From an uncultured Lachnospiraceae bacterium (GTDB lineage: Bacteria; Bacillota; Clostridia; Lachnospirales; Lachnospiraceae): a stretch of DNA of 64,000 nt. Made by a program: the position numbers and the translations under genes. Positions 47,389 through 56,321 of the stretch are shown piece after piece; the stretch's first letter is position 1, and every line of letters begins with the position of its first letter. Under the pieces are notes generated by a model, which was not told where the DNA came from, made no database searches, and was given only the letters and a program-made list of their open reading frames with translations. The stretch covers positions 32,255 to 96,254 of the forward strand of contig CAMRSM010000013.1 of assembly GCA_947053345.1 (NCBI GenBank). Direction: 5' to 3'.

Positions 47389-48318
47389 TCACAGGCAGTT
47401 CGACACATACCATGCATAGGTCATGCGCAGCCCTTCCTCAAGCGTATAGCGCGGGCTCCATCCCAAAGATCTCAGCTTACCAGAATCCACGATCTTCCGG
47501 TACATCCCCTCCGGCTTATCCGGATCCGTAAGGATTTTCCCCTCATAGCCCACAACCCGCCCTACAGTCTTCGCAATCTCCATCACCGTATAATCCCTGC
47601 CATAGCCGATATTGACAAACTCCCCACCAGAATAATTCTGCATCAGGTAAACACAGGCATCCGCCATCTCGTCCGCAAAAAGCAGTTCCCGGTAGGCACG
47701 CCCGGTTCCCCAGACCGTCACACTTTTCTGTTTCTGCACCTTTGCCTCATGGAACCGGCGGATCAGCCCCGGCACAATGTGGGACTTTTCCGGGTCAAAA
47801 TTATCATAATATCCGTATAAGTTACACGGCATGACACTGATAAAGTCCGCCCCATACTGTCTCCGATAATATTCACACAGCTTCAACCCGGCAATCTTTG
47901 CCACCGCATACCCCTCATTCGTTGGCTCTAACAGCCCCGTCATAAGGTATTCCTCCTTCAGCGGCTGCGGGGCATCCTTCGGGTAAATACAGGAAGAACC
48001 AAGGAACATCAGTTTCTTCACCCGGTGTCTGTAAGCACTGCCGATCACATTACATTCCATCTGGAGGTTCTCCATAAGAAATTCTGCCGGTTCCGCCATA
48101 TTCGCGGCAATACCGCCGACCCTCGCCGCCGCCAGGAAAACATACTGCGGCTGTTCCTCACAAAAAAAGTCCTCAACTGCCTGCTGGTTTGTCAGATCCA
48201 ACTCCCTATGTGTCCTCAACACAAAATTTGTATACCCCTGCTCCTGCAGCTTCCTGTAGAGCGCAGACCCGACCATGCCGGTATGCCCCGCAATATAGAT
48301 TTTATCCCGACGTTCCAT
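47389..48318 (-). CDS. GDP-fucose synthase-type epimerase/reductase (Fcl or ColC)
   Basis: This 309-residue SDR enzyme has NAD(P) motif GHTGMVGSAL and the catalytic serine/cysteine segment LGSSCIYP. Catalytic YAVAKIAGLKLCEYYRRQYG follows, then NLYGYYDNFDPEKSHIVPGL. These are the landmarks of GDP-L-fucose synthase. ColC, which completes GDP-L-colitose, is a homologue of it. Because the neighbouring gene is a ColD-like 3-dehydratase, the product may be GDP-colitose and not GDP-fucose. I chose ATG 48318, preceded by GGGAGG. The longer frame to 48588 runs in antisense-like junk. Confidence 0.88.
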   Translation of the reverse strand: MERRDKIYIAGHTGMVGSALYRKLQEQGYTNFVLRTHRELDLTNQQAVEDFFCEEQPQYVFLAAARVGGIAANMAEPAEFLMENLQMECNVIGSAYRHRVKKLMFLGSSCIYPKDAPQPLKEEYLMTGLLEPTNEGYAVAKIAGLKLCEYYRRQYGADFISVMPCNLYGYYDNFDPEKSHIVPGLIRRFHEAKVQKQKSVTVWGTGRAYRELLFADEMADACVYLMQNYSGGEFVNIGYGRDYTVMEIAKTVGRVVGYEGKILTDPDKPEGMYRKIVDSGKLRSLGWSPRYTLEEGLRMTYAWYVSNCL

Positions 48319-48373
48319 CTGCTTCGCCTCCCATTCAAAACACCCTGCACTGCCAGAAACCAAGCGCCGTTCC

Positions 48374-49543
48374 CTAAATTTCTCCCAGAACCCGCTCCAG
48401 GCAACCAACAAAATAATCAATCCCGTCAAAATCCTGCCTGCTGTGATTTCCAACAAAAAATCCATTCTCATGGATGAAATCCGCGTCGTCCAGAACTCCG
48501 GAGACCGAATGATCCATATACCTGACCACCTTGTTCCGCGTAAAATTCCCCGCGACGATCGGTCGCACCTCCACACCCGCCTTTGCAAGTGCCTTTACAA
48601 CGGCATCCCGTTTGCCTACATACTTCCCGTTCAGAACAACAGAAAAACCAAACCACGAACTCTCCCCCGTTTCCGTCTGCGTGTACACATCTCTTATCCC
48701 GCGGATCTTTTCGAGGAAATACTGCGCATTCTTTCTTCGCATGGCGATGATCCCGTCCATCTTTTTCAGCTGCTCCGTCCCAACCGCCCCCTCCATCTCA
48801 AGCGGGCGCAGATTAAACCCTGGGACGATAAAATTGTAGCTCTCATAAAATTCATCTTTATTTTTAGAATAAATATTGCTGTTCTCCGGCAGGTTCCTCG
48901 TCCAGCCATGCGCGCGGATGGCGAGCATGAAATGGTACAATTCCTCATCCTCCGTCACCGTCACGCCCCCTTCCATCGTGCACAGATGATGCGAATAAAA
49001 TGTGGAATACGTCCCGAACAGCCCGATCGTCCCGCACTGCCTCCCACAATACACTGCCCCAAGGGATTCGCAGTTATCCTCCGCAAGCAGGATACCATGC
49101 CGGTCACAGATTTCCTGCAGCCGCACAAAATCATTTGGGTTTCCCAACAGGTTCACGGCAAACAGCATCTTCGTGTCCGGAGTGACTGCCCTTTCCACTT
49201 CCTCAACATCCATATTCAGCGTATGCATGTCAATATCAACGAAACGGAGCTTTAATCCCATCTGGTACAGCGGAAAATAAGTTGTGCTCCAAGAGACCGC
49301 CGGAACCAAAACCTCATCCCCCCTCTTTAACCTTCCCGAATAAACAAGCGCCGCAGCCGCCAACAAATTTGCCGCCGAACCGGAACTCACCATGATGGCA
49401 TATTTCGTCCCGAACTTTTCCGCAAACGCCTCCTCATACCGCTTCACTTCATCCCCCATAGAAAAACGGCCGGACGCAATGACTCTTTGTATTGCGTCAA
49501 ACTCCTCCGTCCCCCAAGTGTCATCACACAGTTTATATTGCAT
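48374..49543 (-). CDS. ColD-like GDP-4-keto-6-deoxymannose 3-dehydratase
   Basis: This 389-residue protein has the DegT/DnrJ/EryC1/StrS aminotransferase fold. At the position of the PLP-binding lysine the segment reads YSTFYSHHLCTMEGG, with histidine in place of lysine. That replacement is diagnostic of the dehydratase subgroup (ColD, and E1/RfbH), which use PMP and do not form an internal aldimine. The flanking genes gmd, fcl/colC and manC make the GDP-linked ColD reaction the natural reading, which removes the 3-hydroxyl on the way to colitose. RfbH-type proteins carry an iron-sulphur motif not seen here. ATG 49543 is preceded by GGGAGGAAA. Confidence 0.85.
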   Translation of the reverse strand: MQYKLCDDTWGTEEFDAIQRVIASGRFSMGDEVKRYEEAFAEKFGTKYAIMVSSGSAANLLAAAALVYSGRLKRGDEVLVPAVSWSTTYFPLYQMGLKLRFVDIDMHTLNMDVEEVERAVTPDTKMLFAVNLLGNPNDFVRLQEICDRHGILLAEDNCESLGAVYCGRQCGTIGLFGTYSTFYSHHLCTMEGGVTVTEDEELYHFMLAIRAHGWTRNLPENSNIYSKNKDEFYESYNFIVPGFNLRPLEMEGAVGTEQLKKMDGIIAMRRKNAQYFLEKIRGIRDVYTQTETGESSWFGFSVVLNGKYVGKRDAVVKALAKAGVEVRPIVAGNFTRNKVVRYMDHSVSGVLDDADFIHENGFFVGNHSRQDFDGIDYFVGCLERVLGEI

Positions 49544-49580
49544 TTTGGGTTTCCTCCCTACTGTCCCGATTCCTGTTTTG

Positions 49581-50624
49581 CTACACGCTTTTCCCTGCCA
49601 CTGCATTTTCCTGCGCCATATCATGAAGCATCATCCGCCGAACCAGCTCCACAAAGGTCGTTTTCCTTGGATTCCACCCAAGAACCGACTCCGCCTTCGC
49701 AGGGTCTCCAAGCAGCGTCACAACATCGGTTGGACGGAAAAACTCCGCTGACACTTCGACTAAGATTTTACCCGTCGCCTTATCCATCCCCTTTTCCTCC
49801 ACACCACTTCCAATCCATTTCAATTCAATCCCTGCACATTGGAACGCCAGCGTACAAAATTCCCGCACGGAATGCTGCTCCCCGGTCGCAATCACAAAAT
49901 CCTCCGGTTCGCTATGCTGCAGCATCAGCCACATACACTCCACATAATCCCCTGCATAACCCCAGTCTCGCAGTGCGTCAAGATTCCCGAGGCAAAGCTT
50001 CTCCTGTCTCCCTGCGGCAATCCGCGCCGCCGCCAGTGTGATCTTCCGCGTAACAAAAGTCTCACCGCGCCGTTCCGACTCATGGTTAAACAGGATACCG
50101 TTCACCGCAAACATCCCGTACGCCTCACGGTAATTTCTTACAACCCAGTACGCATACTGCTTCGCTGCCGCATATGGGGAATACGGGTAAAACGGGGTCG
50201 TCTCCCTCTGCGGTGTCTCCTGCACCCTGCCAAAGAGTTCCGAAGTCGAAGCCTGATAAAAACGGCAGGTTCCGGCAAGACCCGCTATACGGATCGCCTC
50301 CAGCATGCGCAGTGTCCCCACTGCATCAGCATCCGCCGTGTATTCCGGAACCTCAAAAGAAACTTTAACATGGCTCTGCGCGGCAAGGTTGTAAACCTCG
50401 TCCGGCTTTACTTCCATAACGATCCGAACCAAACTGACGGCATCCGTCATGTCACCGTAGTGCAGATGGAAACAAGGGTTGTCTGCCAAGTGCTCAATAC
50501 GCTCACGCCTGTCCACAGAGGAACGGCGGACGATGCCGTGGACTTCGTATCCCTTCCCCAATAAAAAATCGGCCAGGAATGAACCATCCTGCCCGGTAAC
50601 ACCAGTAATCAATGCTGTTTTCAT
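49581..50624 (-). CDS. gmd: GDP-mannose 4,6-dehydratase
   Basis: Gmd converts GDP-mannose to GDP-4-keto-6-deoxymannose, the branch point to fucose, colitose, perosamine and rhamnose. The 347-residue protein has the NADP motif [15 protein letters not shown], then [28 protein letters not shown] and the catalytic [13 protein letters not shown]. Segments [17 protein letters not shown] and the specificity loop [19 protein letters not shown] are also family-typical. GAGGAAGGG precedes the start. It lies 37 bases upstream of the ColD-like gene. Confidence 0.95.
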   Translation of the reverse strand: MKTALITGVTGQDGSFLADFLLGKGYEVHGIVRRSSVDRRERIEHLADNPCFHLHYGDMTDAVSLVRIVMEVKPDEVYNLAAQSHVKVSFEVPEYTADADAVGTLRMLEAIRIAGLAGTCRFYQASTSELFGRVQETPQRETTPFYPYSPYAAAKQYAYWVVRNYREAYGMFAVNGILFNHESERRGETFVTRKITLAAARIAAGRQEKLCLGNLDALRDWGYAGDYVECMWLMLQHSEPEDFVIATGEQHSVREFCTLAFQCAGIELKWIGSGVEEKGMDKATGKILVEVSAEFFRPTDVVTLLGDPAKAESVLGWNPRKTTFVELVRRMMLHDMAQENAVAGKSV

Positions 50625-50765
50625 ATTTCCCTTCCTCTCATCCCAAAATATGCCGGCTTCTCATACCGCTTCAGGGCGCAGACAACCAAGCACCTTATGC
50701 GCCATAAGAATATCCGCCTTCCTCACATAATGCCGCCTGCCCTCTTCCATGACCAATCCAATTCC

Positions 50766-51482
50766 TCATTTTTTTACTGCCTTGATAAAATACCCGGAAC
50801 ATTGCAATTCATAGGACTGATTTGCCCCCCCCCGGGAAATTTTTTCCAGTCTCAGCAGCAACAGAAGCGACAGCAACTTAACAAGAAAAGTTCCTTTCTT
50901 TGTGTATCTTTTCACCACAGAACCGAGGCGCGCCAGCTCCTGCTCAAAATATGTGAAATAATCCCCGCAGTTCTCTGTTTCTACAATCTCAAACCCGTTT
51001 TCCTGCAGATGCTTTTCATACCAATAAATATTAAAACCCGTGCAGAAATGATAGGGTGCAAAATGGGTCAGACTGTTAAACGGTGCGGTCAGAAGGAGCG
51101 TCCCGCCCTGCTTGGTTACCCTCGCCAATTCCTTTACCGCCAGCTCCGGATGCGGGACGTGCTCCAAAACCTCTGAACACAGAACGACATCGAACTCCCC
51201 ATCCTGCACCGGGATGTCTGTGATATCACTCACGATATCAATCCGGTGCGTGTCCCATTTCCCGGTCTGCAATCCCCTTCCGTCCCCGCTCCCTTCGTAC
51301 TGGCAGAAATCCTGCGAGATATAGGTCAGATGGCTGCACTCACTCCTCCATTTGCACTCCCCTGCCCCCGCGTCCAAGAACTTAATACCGGATGGCAGCG
51401 CCTTTATTTCCTTCCGGATCCAGCGGTTCCGGTGTCCCTCATTATGTTCATATAAAGCATTACGCAGCTTTTTTTTAATCAT
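50766..51482 (-). CDS. SAM-dependent methyltransferase with poly-G9
   Basis: This 238-residue class I methyltransferase has motif I FLDAGAGECKW (about residue 36) and the central VVLCSEVLEHVPHPELAVKE. TKQGGTLLLTAPF comes next. It probably methylates a sugar or a lipid-linked intermediate. Near the C-terminus (about residue 214, ISRGGANQSYELQ) the gene runs through nine G (50833-50825). The frame after the tract ends in GYFIKAVKK, a natural-looking end for the family, so this copy is in the ON length. AAGGAGGAAA precedes ATG 51482. Confidence 0.87.
   Translation of the reverse strand: MIKKKLRNALYEHNEGHRNRWIRKEIKALPSGIKFLDAGAGECKWRSECSHLTYISQDFCQYEGSGDGRGLQTGKWDTHRIDIVSDITDIPVQDGEFDVVLCSEVLEHVPHPELAVKELARVTKQGGTLLLTAPFNSLTHFAPYHFCTGFNIYWYEKHLQENGFEIVETENCGDYFTYFEQELARLGSVVKRYTKKGTFLVKLLSLLLLLRLEKISRGGANQSYELQCSGYFIKAVKK
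50825..50833 (-). repeat. Poly-G tract, 9 bases, in methyltransferase gene
   Basis: Nine G on the coding strand, followed by CA and preceded by CCC, lie in the last tenth of the methyltransferase gene. The present length keeps the frame open. Confidence 0.88.
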
Positions 51483-51508
51483 TGCTTTCCTCCTTAACCA
51501 AAATATTT

Positions 51509-52375
51509 TCAGCCTTCCATTTTAATCCATCCTTCGCACACGGTATCCACTGCCGTGGCCGCTTTCGGGTTAAACCAAAATTTCGGTGCGACCACTTCTT
51601 TTTCCCTATGACCATTCAGCCATGCCCCCCACCAGCTAAAGGAACTATTCGCAATGACATTATGGCGGCATCTGGACATCAGGTACATATCCCAGTGGCT
51701 CTGTGCCCCCTGATTCCAGTCCACGGCCGTCATACGGATATCACGGAACCGTTCTGCCACCCATTTCGGGTCGTTTGAGAAAAAATAGAAATGAGGATTC
51801 CGGAATTTCTCTTGGAAATAAGCAACCGCCCTGTCATAATAGGCATCCGTACAGACTCCCCCGTAAATCTCCTTGTTCTTCCCCATAAGGTAATCCCCAC
51901 GTCGGACATGGACACTGACGGAGACCTCCTGCCCCATCTTTTCCGCCAGTTCCCGGTTTCGTCTGTCCGCAGGCTCCGGGAAAGCGAACTCTTTCAGCAG
52001 CTCTTCCCGGATATCCCGGAAATATCGTTCACTCTGCCAGTATCCTTCCAGATAGACCTGATCCATCCCGAAAACCTCCGGTTGGAAATGTCTTGGCCTC
52101 TCCTCACGGACATGCGACCTTTTAAGCCACAACCTCCTCTTTACGCGTGCCGGGAGACTGCGCGAGACATCCCCCAGCTTCCTGCGGCATCCCTCATCTG
52201 CTGACTTTATATCCACACCGGGGAACACATCAATGACCGGAAGCCCCATCCCGCGTACATGTTCCAACGCCAGGATATCACAGGATACTTCCTTTCCCAG
52301 ACTCTGCAGCTTCCGGTATAGCGCATATTGGAAAAGTTCATTACCCAGACCGCCATAAATTTTTACAATGACCAT
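51509..52375 (-). CDS. GT11 alpha-1,2-fucosyl/colitosyl-transferase-like
   Basis: This 288-residue protein opens with IYGGLGNELFQYALYRKL and has VSVHVRRGDYL (about residue 165), the hallmarks of family GT11. FYFFSNDPKWVAERF and SFSWWGAWLNGH follow, also typical. GT11 enzymes transfer L-fucose from GDP-fucose in alpha-1,2 linkage. Some, such as WbgN of E. coli O55, transfer colitose. Given the ColD-like enzyme encoded downstream, colitose is a possible donor sugar here. RBS AAAGGGGGG precedes ATG 52375. Confidence 0.88.
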   Translation of the reverse strand: MVIVKIYGGLGNELFQYALYRKLQSLGKEVSCDILALEHVRGMGLPVIDVFPGVDIKSADEGCRRKLGDVSRSLPARVKRRLWLKRSHVREERPRHFQPEVFGMDQVYLEGYWQSERYFRDIREELLKEFAFPEPADRRNRELAEKMGQEVSVSVHVRRGDYLMGKNKEIYGGVCTDAYYDRAVAYFQEKFRNPHFYFFSNDPKWVAERFRDIRMTAVDWNQGAQSHWDMYLMSRCRHNVIANSSFSWWGAWLNGHREKEVVAPKFWFNPKAATAVDTVCEGWIKMEG

Positions 52376-52455
52376 TAAAAGCCCCCCTTTAGGCTGCTAC
52401 CCGAATCTGGGTATTTTTGGTATTCCGTGCCGGAAAAAGTACCAGAATATAAATA

Positions 52456-53337
52456 TTATTTATGGACAGAATTACCCCCCCCCCGGGTTGGTAATTTTAC
52501 CCAATCCCCAAGTTCCATGTCCCATAGCTCCGGCACAAACTTCTCAAGCCCGCATCCGGGGTAAAACGTTATTTCCCCAAAATATATCTGGCTGCCCGTA
52601 CTGTACAAATCCACACGGGCAAATACTGTCCCACCGGACAGCTTCCCCGCCATACACAGCATGTCCCCAAGCCTTTCCGGTGCAGGGATATTCCTTTTTG
52701 GGTCGGTGGGATATTCAAGCATCATTTCAAGGTAATTCCATTCTGTATCGTACATGTTTCTTTTGTGCCCCGAAAACCGGTCGTAATCCACCTGGATCAG
52801 TTTCGGCTCTCCATTAAAACAAAAGAACTTATAGTCCTTCAACCCATTTTCCGACCCGTCATGCATATATTCTTCCGCTATGATGCGCGGTCTTACATTT
52901 TTATACGGCCACTCGCGCCCAGCATGATAATAATTGCGTTCCAGACAGCGTTTCAGCTTTTTTGTCACAGCTGACCGATCCAGATCCTTCTTGTCCTCAC
53001 AGATTACCACGCTCGCACTGTCGTGGGTACATTTGAGTACGAACTGATCCGGCAGCGCATCAAAATCAATTTCATCGGCGTAGTTCCATACACCAAGCGT
53101 AGGGATGATATGTTCTTCCCCAATCCGGCCTGCAGCATATTTCTTTGCCTCATATTTGTCAACCATAATGGTGTAGACCGGCTTTCTTTCATATAGCTTG
53201 AGCCACTGGATCTTTTCATTGAATGTCCGCGGATTTTTCCAGTTCAGCTTTTTGTGCATGACGGACTTATAGCGGAGTGATAAATACAATTTGTCCGGAA
53301 GAAATAAACCGATCACCCTCTTAATATTTGTTTTCAT
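52456..53337 (-). CDS. TupA-like ATP-grasp protein, C-terminal poly-G10
   Basis: This 293-residue protein matches the TupA-like ATP-grasp family (ATPgrasp_TupA). It has LNWKNPRTFNEKIQWLKLYE near the start, then KYAAGRIGEEHIIPTLGVWN, FVLKCTHDSASVVIC and the metal-binding end YFGEITFYPGCGLEKF. TupA was named for teichuronopeptide synthesis in Bacillus. The last codons pass through ten G (52484-52475), giving the tail TRGGGNSVHK. Eleven G would end the protein at the tract, and nine would add about 25 residues. It follows the GT2 gene by 6 bases. Confidence 0.8.
   Translation of the reverse strand: MKTNIKRVIGLFLPDKLYLSLRYKSVMHKKLNWKNPRTFNEKIQWLKLYERKPVYTIMVDKYEAKKYAAGRIGEEHIIPTLGVWNYADEIDFDALPDQFVLKCTHDSASVVICEDKKDLDRSAVTKKLKRCLERNYYHAGREWPYKNVRPRIIAEEYMHDGSENGLKDYKFFCFNGEPKLIQVDYDRFSGHKRNMYDTEWNYLEMMLEYPTDPKRNIPAPERLGDMLCMAGKLSGGTVFARVDLYSTGSQIYFGEITFYPGCGLEKFVPELWDMELGDWVKLPTRGGGNSVHK
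52475..52484 (-). repeat. Poly-G tract, 10 bases, at the end of a TupA-like gene
   Basis: Ten G on the coding strand directly precede TAAT. A length change of one base alters only the last residues of the protein, so the functional effect is unclear. Confidence 0.85.
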
Positions 53338-53343
53338 TTAACG

Positions 53344-54321
53344 TTATGCCGCCTTTCCCACCTCATATAAGAATAACCGCAAAAATTCCCCAATGTAATT
53401 ATAGTCTGTTACCATCGCTTTTAACATAAAACAAAGCCCTCTCACCCTTTGCCCGTTTTTCAAACTTACAGCGGCACGGTCAAAATATCTGTTTGCCTTG
53501 TCAAACCGTTTCTTTTTTCTGTCGGTACTTTGTCCCGCAATATATCTCCTCACATTTTCTTCCGAAAAAGAATCTTTTCCTTTATGCCTTTTCCTCTCTT
53601 TGTAAAGTTTCCTGGCATACTTTGCCATGAGAAATTGTCTGTAATGGTTCGTTCGTGTAATGCCATTTCCCCTAAGCCGGTAATAGACCAAAAACTCGTC
53701 CAAAATTCCAATCTTACAACCGCCCGTCACCATCCGCAGCCATAAATCATAATCCTGTGCGGATGCAAAATCCCGATAACCTCCTAATTTTTGCAGCACC
53801 TTCCGCTTTATTAAAACACTTGGATGAATGATCATGTCCCGGTATGGTAATAAACGTTCAATATTTTTCCGCGGCATCTTTCCAAATCCCCCAACTTCCT
53901 CCCCTTCCTCTGAGATCATAACCGCATTCGAAGCTGCCATATCCAAAAGATGCCGTTCCATATAACGCACTTCTTTTTCCAGGCGGTCGGGCACACTGAT
54001 ATCATCCGCATCCATTCTGGCAACATATTTCCCTTTGGCGAATTTCAGTGCTTCGTTCATACTGCCCGCTAGACCTTTATTTCTTTCATTTATAATTATT
54101 TTTATTCTTTTATCATGCTCCGCATATTCGTATAAAACAGGAAGTAATGACTTGTTATCCGGATTGTCGTTAATAATGATAAACTCCAAATCACTCCATG
54201 TCTGATTTAAAATGGATTCGATACTGTTCCTTAACCATTCTTCCTTTTCATTGTATACACTCATCAGTACGGATACCATTTCGTCAGACGATTTATTCAC
54301 TTTATTGTTTCCTTCACCCAT
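53344..54321 (-). CDS. Family 2 glycosyltransferase
   Basis: This 325-residue GT-A enzyme has VSVLMSVYNEKEEWL at the start and the nucleotide-sugar metal motif in YVARMDADDISVPDRLE (about residue 105). PSVLIKRKVLQKLGG and AQDYDLWLRM follow, as in GT2 enzymes of surface glycan loci. The C-terminal 90 residues are basic and helical. I chose ATG 54321, preceded by GAGGTGG. The sugar and linkage cannot be predicted. Confidence 0.88.
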   Translation of the reverse strand: MGEGNNKVNKSSDEMVSVLMSVYNEKEEWLRNSIESILNQTWSDLEFIIINDNPDNKSLLPVLYEYAEHDKRIKIIINERNKGLAGSMNEALKFAKGKYVARMDADDISVPDRLEKEVRYMERHLLDMAASNAVMISEEGEEVGGFGKMPRKNIERLLPYRDMIIHPSVLIKRKVLQKLGGYRDFASAQDYDLWLRMVTGGCKIGILDEFLVYYRLRGNGITRTNHYRQFLMAKYARKLYKERKRHKGKDSFSEENVRRYIAGQSTDRKKKRFDKANRYFDRAAVSLKNGQRVRGLCFMLKAMVTDYNYIGEFLRLFLYEVGKAA

Positions 54322-54336
54322 AGACCACCTCAAAAA

Positions 54337-55428
54337 TCAGAAAAAAAACTTATAATCCAATCCGCCGACTCCTTGGCTCGCATACGCAAAAGCATAGGCG
54401 GTAAACAAAAGAACTGTAAGAAAATTCACCTCCATATAGCTTCTGATTGCTGCATTCACACTTCGTCCGCACCGCAGACAATAAATTTTCTTTAAAACTA
54501 CCGGAACCAGAACAATCGAATATACATTCAAAAACGCCGAAAGACGATAGCAAATGAAGGTATGCTCACTGAACAATATCATGACCAACGCGTTTAACAA
54601 ACAGCAATTGATCAGCAGATTTTCAATTTTTGTCGCGTTCCTGCATAAAAGCTTCGCCGCAATATACACCAGTATACAAAGCCAAAGCCTTGGGTCGAAA
54701 AGGGAAAACGGATAACCAAAATCTTCACTGTTTACATAACCGTTATATCGAACATAAAAACTATTTAATCCGGCAAAACGGAATACTTCCAATATCAGCC
54801 TGTCCATGCCGACCAATTTTATAAAACACATGGAACCGAGAATAAACCCCATTCCGATCGTCAAATCAATGTGTATATTGACAACAAAATAAACCACCAA
54901 AGCGATCACTGCTACTTGGTGGAATAAGCTTGCCAAAAATATTGTGAAACAAAACCGGAAAAATTGTCTCCGGTATGCATAGGTAATGCTCAGGGCAGAG
55001 ATGGAAATTGCTACTGCTGTTCTCGCGGCATGCATATCAAACTGAAAATACAGCGGCAGGAAAAGTAAGAGTGACAAACATTGATTCGGCGAATACATTT
55101 TGATAAATCTCGTTATGCATGTGATACTGATCAAGTTCATTGCCATGATAATACATTGTGACGGAAGCCGGAACAAATTGATCACATAATAGAGCATACT
55201 ATATCCCACTTCCATATGTGTATTATTGTGAAACACCTTATACAGAGAATCAATGTCTCTTCCCCGTTCCAGATACACCGTATAATCCCCGTTGCTTACC
55301 CCACGCAGTGCCGCGAACAGAAAGAGGAGCACTGCCCCTGTCATAAAGCGGACATTTTCCCTGCTTTTATCACAAAATTTGAATTGTAGGATAAATAATA
55401 TAATTACCACAAAAAAATAAGGCCACAT
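54337..55428 (-). CDS. EpsG/Wzy-like polysaccharide polymerase
   Basis: This 363-residue integral membrane protein has about ten segments. It resembles the EpsG family of Wzy-like polymerases. Features include MWPYFFVVIILFILQFKFCD at the start, ALRGVSNGDYTVYLERG in the first outer loop, and HMEVGYSMLYYVIN. LASLFHQVAVIALVVYF follows, with the recurrent histidine. It would join lipid-linked repeat units outside the membrane. AAAGGAGAAG precedes ATG 55428. As usual for polymerases, sequence conservation is low and the call rests on topology and the early loop motif. Confidence 0.8.
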   Translation of the reverse strand: MWPYFFVVIILFILQFKFCDKSRENVRFMTGAVLLFLFAALRGVSNGDYTVYLERGRDIDSLYKVFHNNTHMEVGYSMLYYVINLFRLPSQCIIMAMNLISITCITRFIKMYSPNQCLSLLLFLPLYFQFDMHAARTAVAISISALSITYAYRRQFFRFCFTIFLASLFHQVAVIALVVYFVVNIHIDLTIGMGFILGSMCFIKLVGMDRLILEVFRFAGLNSFYVRYNGYVNSEDFGYPFSLFDPRLWLCILVYIAAKLLCRNATKIENLLINCCLLNALVMILFSEHTFICYRLSAFLNVYSIVLVPVVLKKIYCLRCGRSVNAAIRSYMEVNFLTVLLFTAYAFAYASQGVGGLDYKFFF

Positions 55429-55445
55429 AGCTTCTCCTTTACTTT

Positions 55446-56255
55446 TTACCTGCCTGTTCTCCCCTTATATTCCCTTGCCCCTGCATTCATCAACCGCCAG
55501 ATTCCAAAGAAAGAATATCCTTCCGCTTTTTTTGCCGCTTTCCAAGAAAAAACAAATATAAAAAAGCAGTATAAAACCGGAAATAGATTTGCTGCCAATA
55601 CTCCTTTATCCCGAAAGTACTTATCGTTATATCCATGAAACCATGAGGATTCCTTTTGCTTCATATCAGCGATCACACATGGGACAGTGTATATTTTCAA
55701 TTTTTTCTTCAAAGCCTCGCGAAAAAACAAGCTGTCTTCCCCGCTGGCATACGGTGCACCGCCGCCGTAAAGTAAGGAAAACCATAGATTTGCTTTTAAA
55801 AGACTCTCACGCCTAATCGCACAGTTGGGCGTTCCATATCTCATGGTATTAAATACGAACGCCCTCCTCTCTTTTTTGATATCTACTTTTTTTTCATTTT
55901 TGGGTCTGTCAGGGAAATTCAAACAAAACAGCAAAATATCAGCATCCGGATGCCGCTCAAAAGATTCAACGATCTTTTTCTCATAGTCATCGTGATAAAC
56001 AATATCTTCATCGGAAAATAATAAAAACTCTGATCCGGCATTCAAAAGGGAAATATTTCTGTTTTTCCCGACTCCACGGTCTGATGTTTCAATAATTTTC
56101 ACCTGTTTACCGTTGATTGTTTTCTCTTCATACTTGTAATTCTCACCCTGAATCGCTATCACTGCATCCGTATTAAGCCTCATATCTTTATAAAGTATTT
56201 CTCCGTCCTGCTGGACTGCCGCCACTAAGACTTCAACTCTGCTTTTATTTCCCAT
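55446..56255 (-). CDS. Glycosyltransferase, GT-A type
   Basis: This 269-residue protein has a GT2-like fold. SDRGVGKNRNISLLNAGSEF and LLFSDEDIVYHDDYEKKIVE hold the likely metal-binding acidic residues (about residue 95). GTPNCAIRRESLLKANLWF and GGGAPYASGEDSLFFRE are also seen in GT2 enzymes of cell-surface loci. A hydrophobic stretch near the end (FPVLYCFFIFVFSW) may tether it to the membrane. ATG 56255 follows AGGTGG by 5 bases. The longer frame to 56309 reads into the hairpin at 56285-56317. Confidence 0.8.
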   Translation of the reverse strand: MGNKSRVEVLVAAVQQDGEILYKDMRLNTDAVIAIQGENYKYEEKTINGKQVKIIETSDRGVGKNRNISLLNAGSEFLLFSDEDIVYHDDYEKKIVESFERHPDADILLFCLNFPDRPKNEKKVDIKKERRAFVFNTMRYGTPNCAIRRESLLKANLWFSLLYGGGAPYASGEDSLFFREALKKKLKIYTVPCVIADMKQKESSWFHGYNDKYFRDKGVLAANLFPVLYCFFIFVFSWKAAKKAEGYSFFGIWRLMNAGAREYKGRTGR

Positions 56256-56284
56256 CTTTTTCCACCTGCACTTTTTCAAATTAT

Positions 56285-56317
56285 ACAGTCCCATGCATGA
56301 ATCATGCATGGGACTGT
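56285..56317. repeat. Perfect hairpin, 16-bp arms, 1-base centre
   Basis: ACAGTCCCATGCATGA at 56285-56300 is the exact reverse complement of 56302-56317. It starts just after the stop of the Ddl-like gene, within the gap before the next glycosyltransferase. There is no T run after it on the minus strand. It may be a partial terminator, an mRNA-stabilising hairpin or a site of gene insertion. Confidence 0.7.
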
Positions 56318-56321
56318 CATG

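Noticed and set aside
47389..48588. Extended start of the fcl/colC-like protein at 48588
   Set aside because: The extra 90 residues overlap the ColD-like gene and have no family similarity. ATG 48318 has a proper GGGAGG site.
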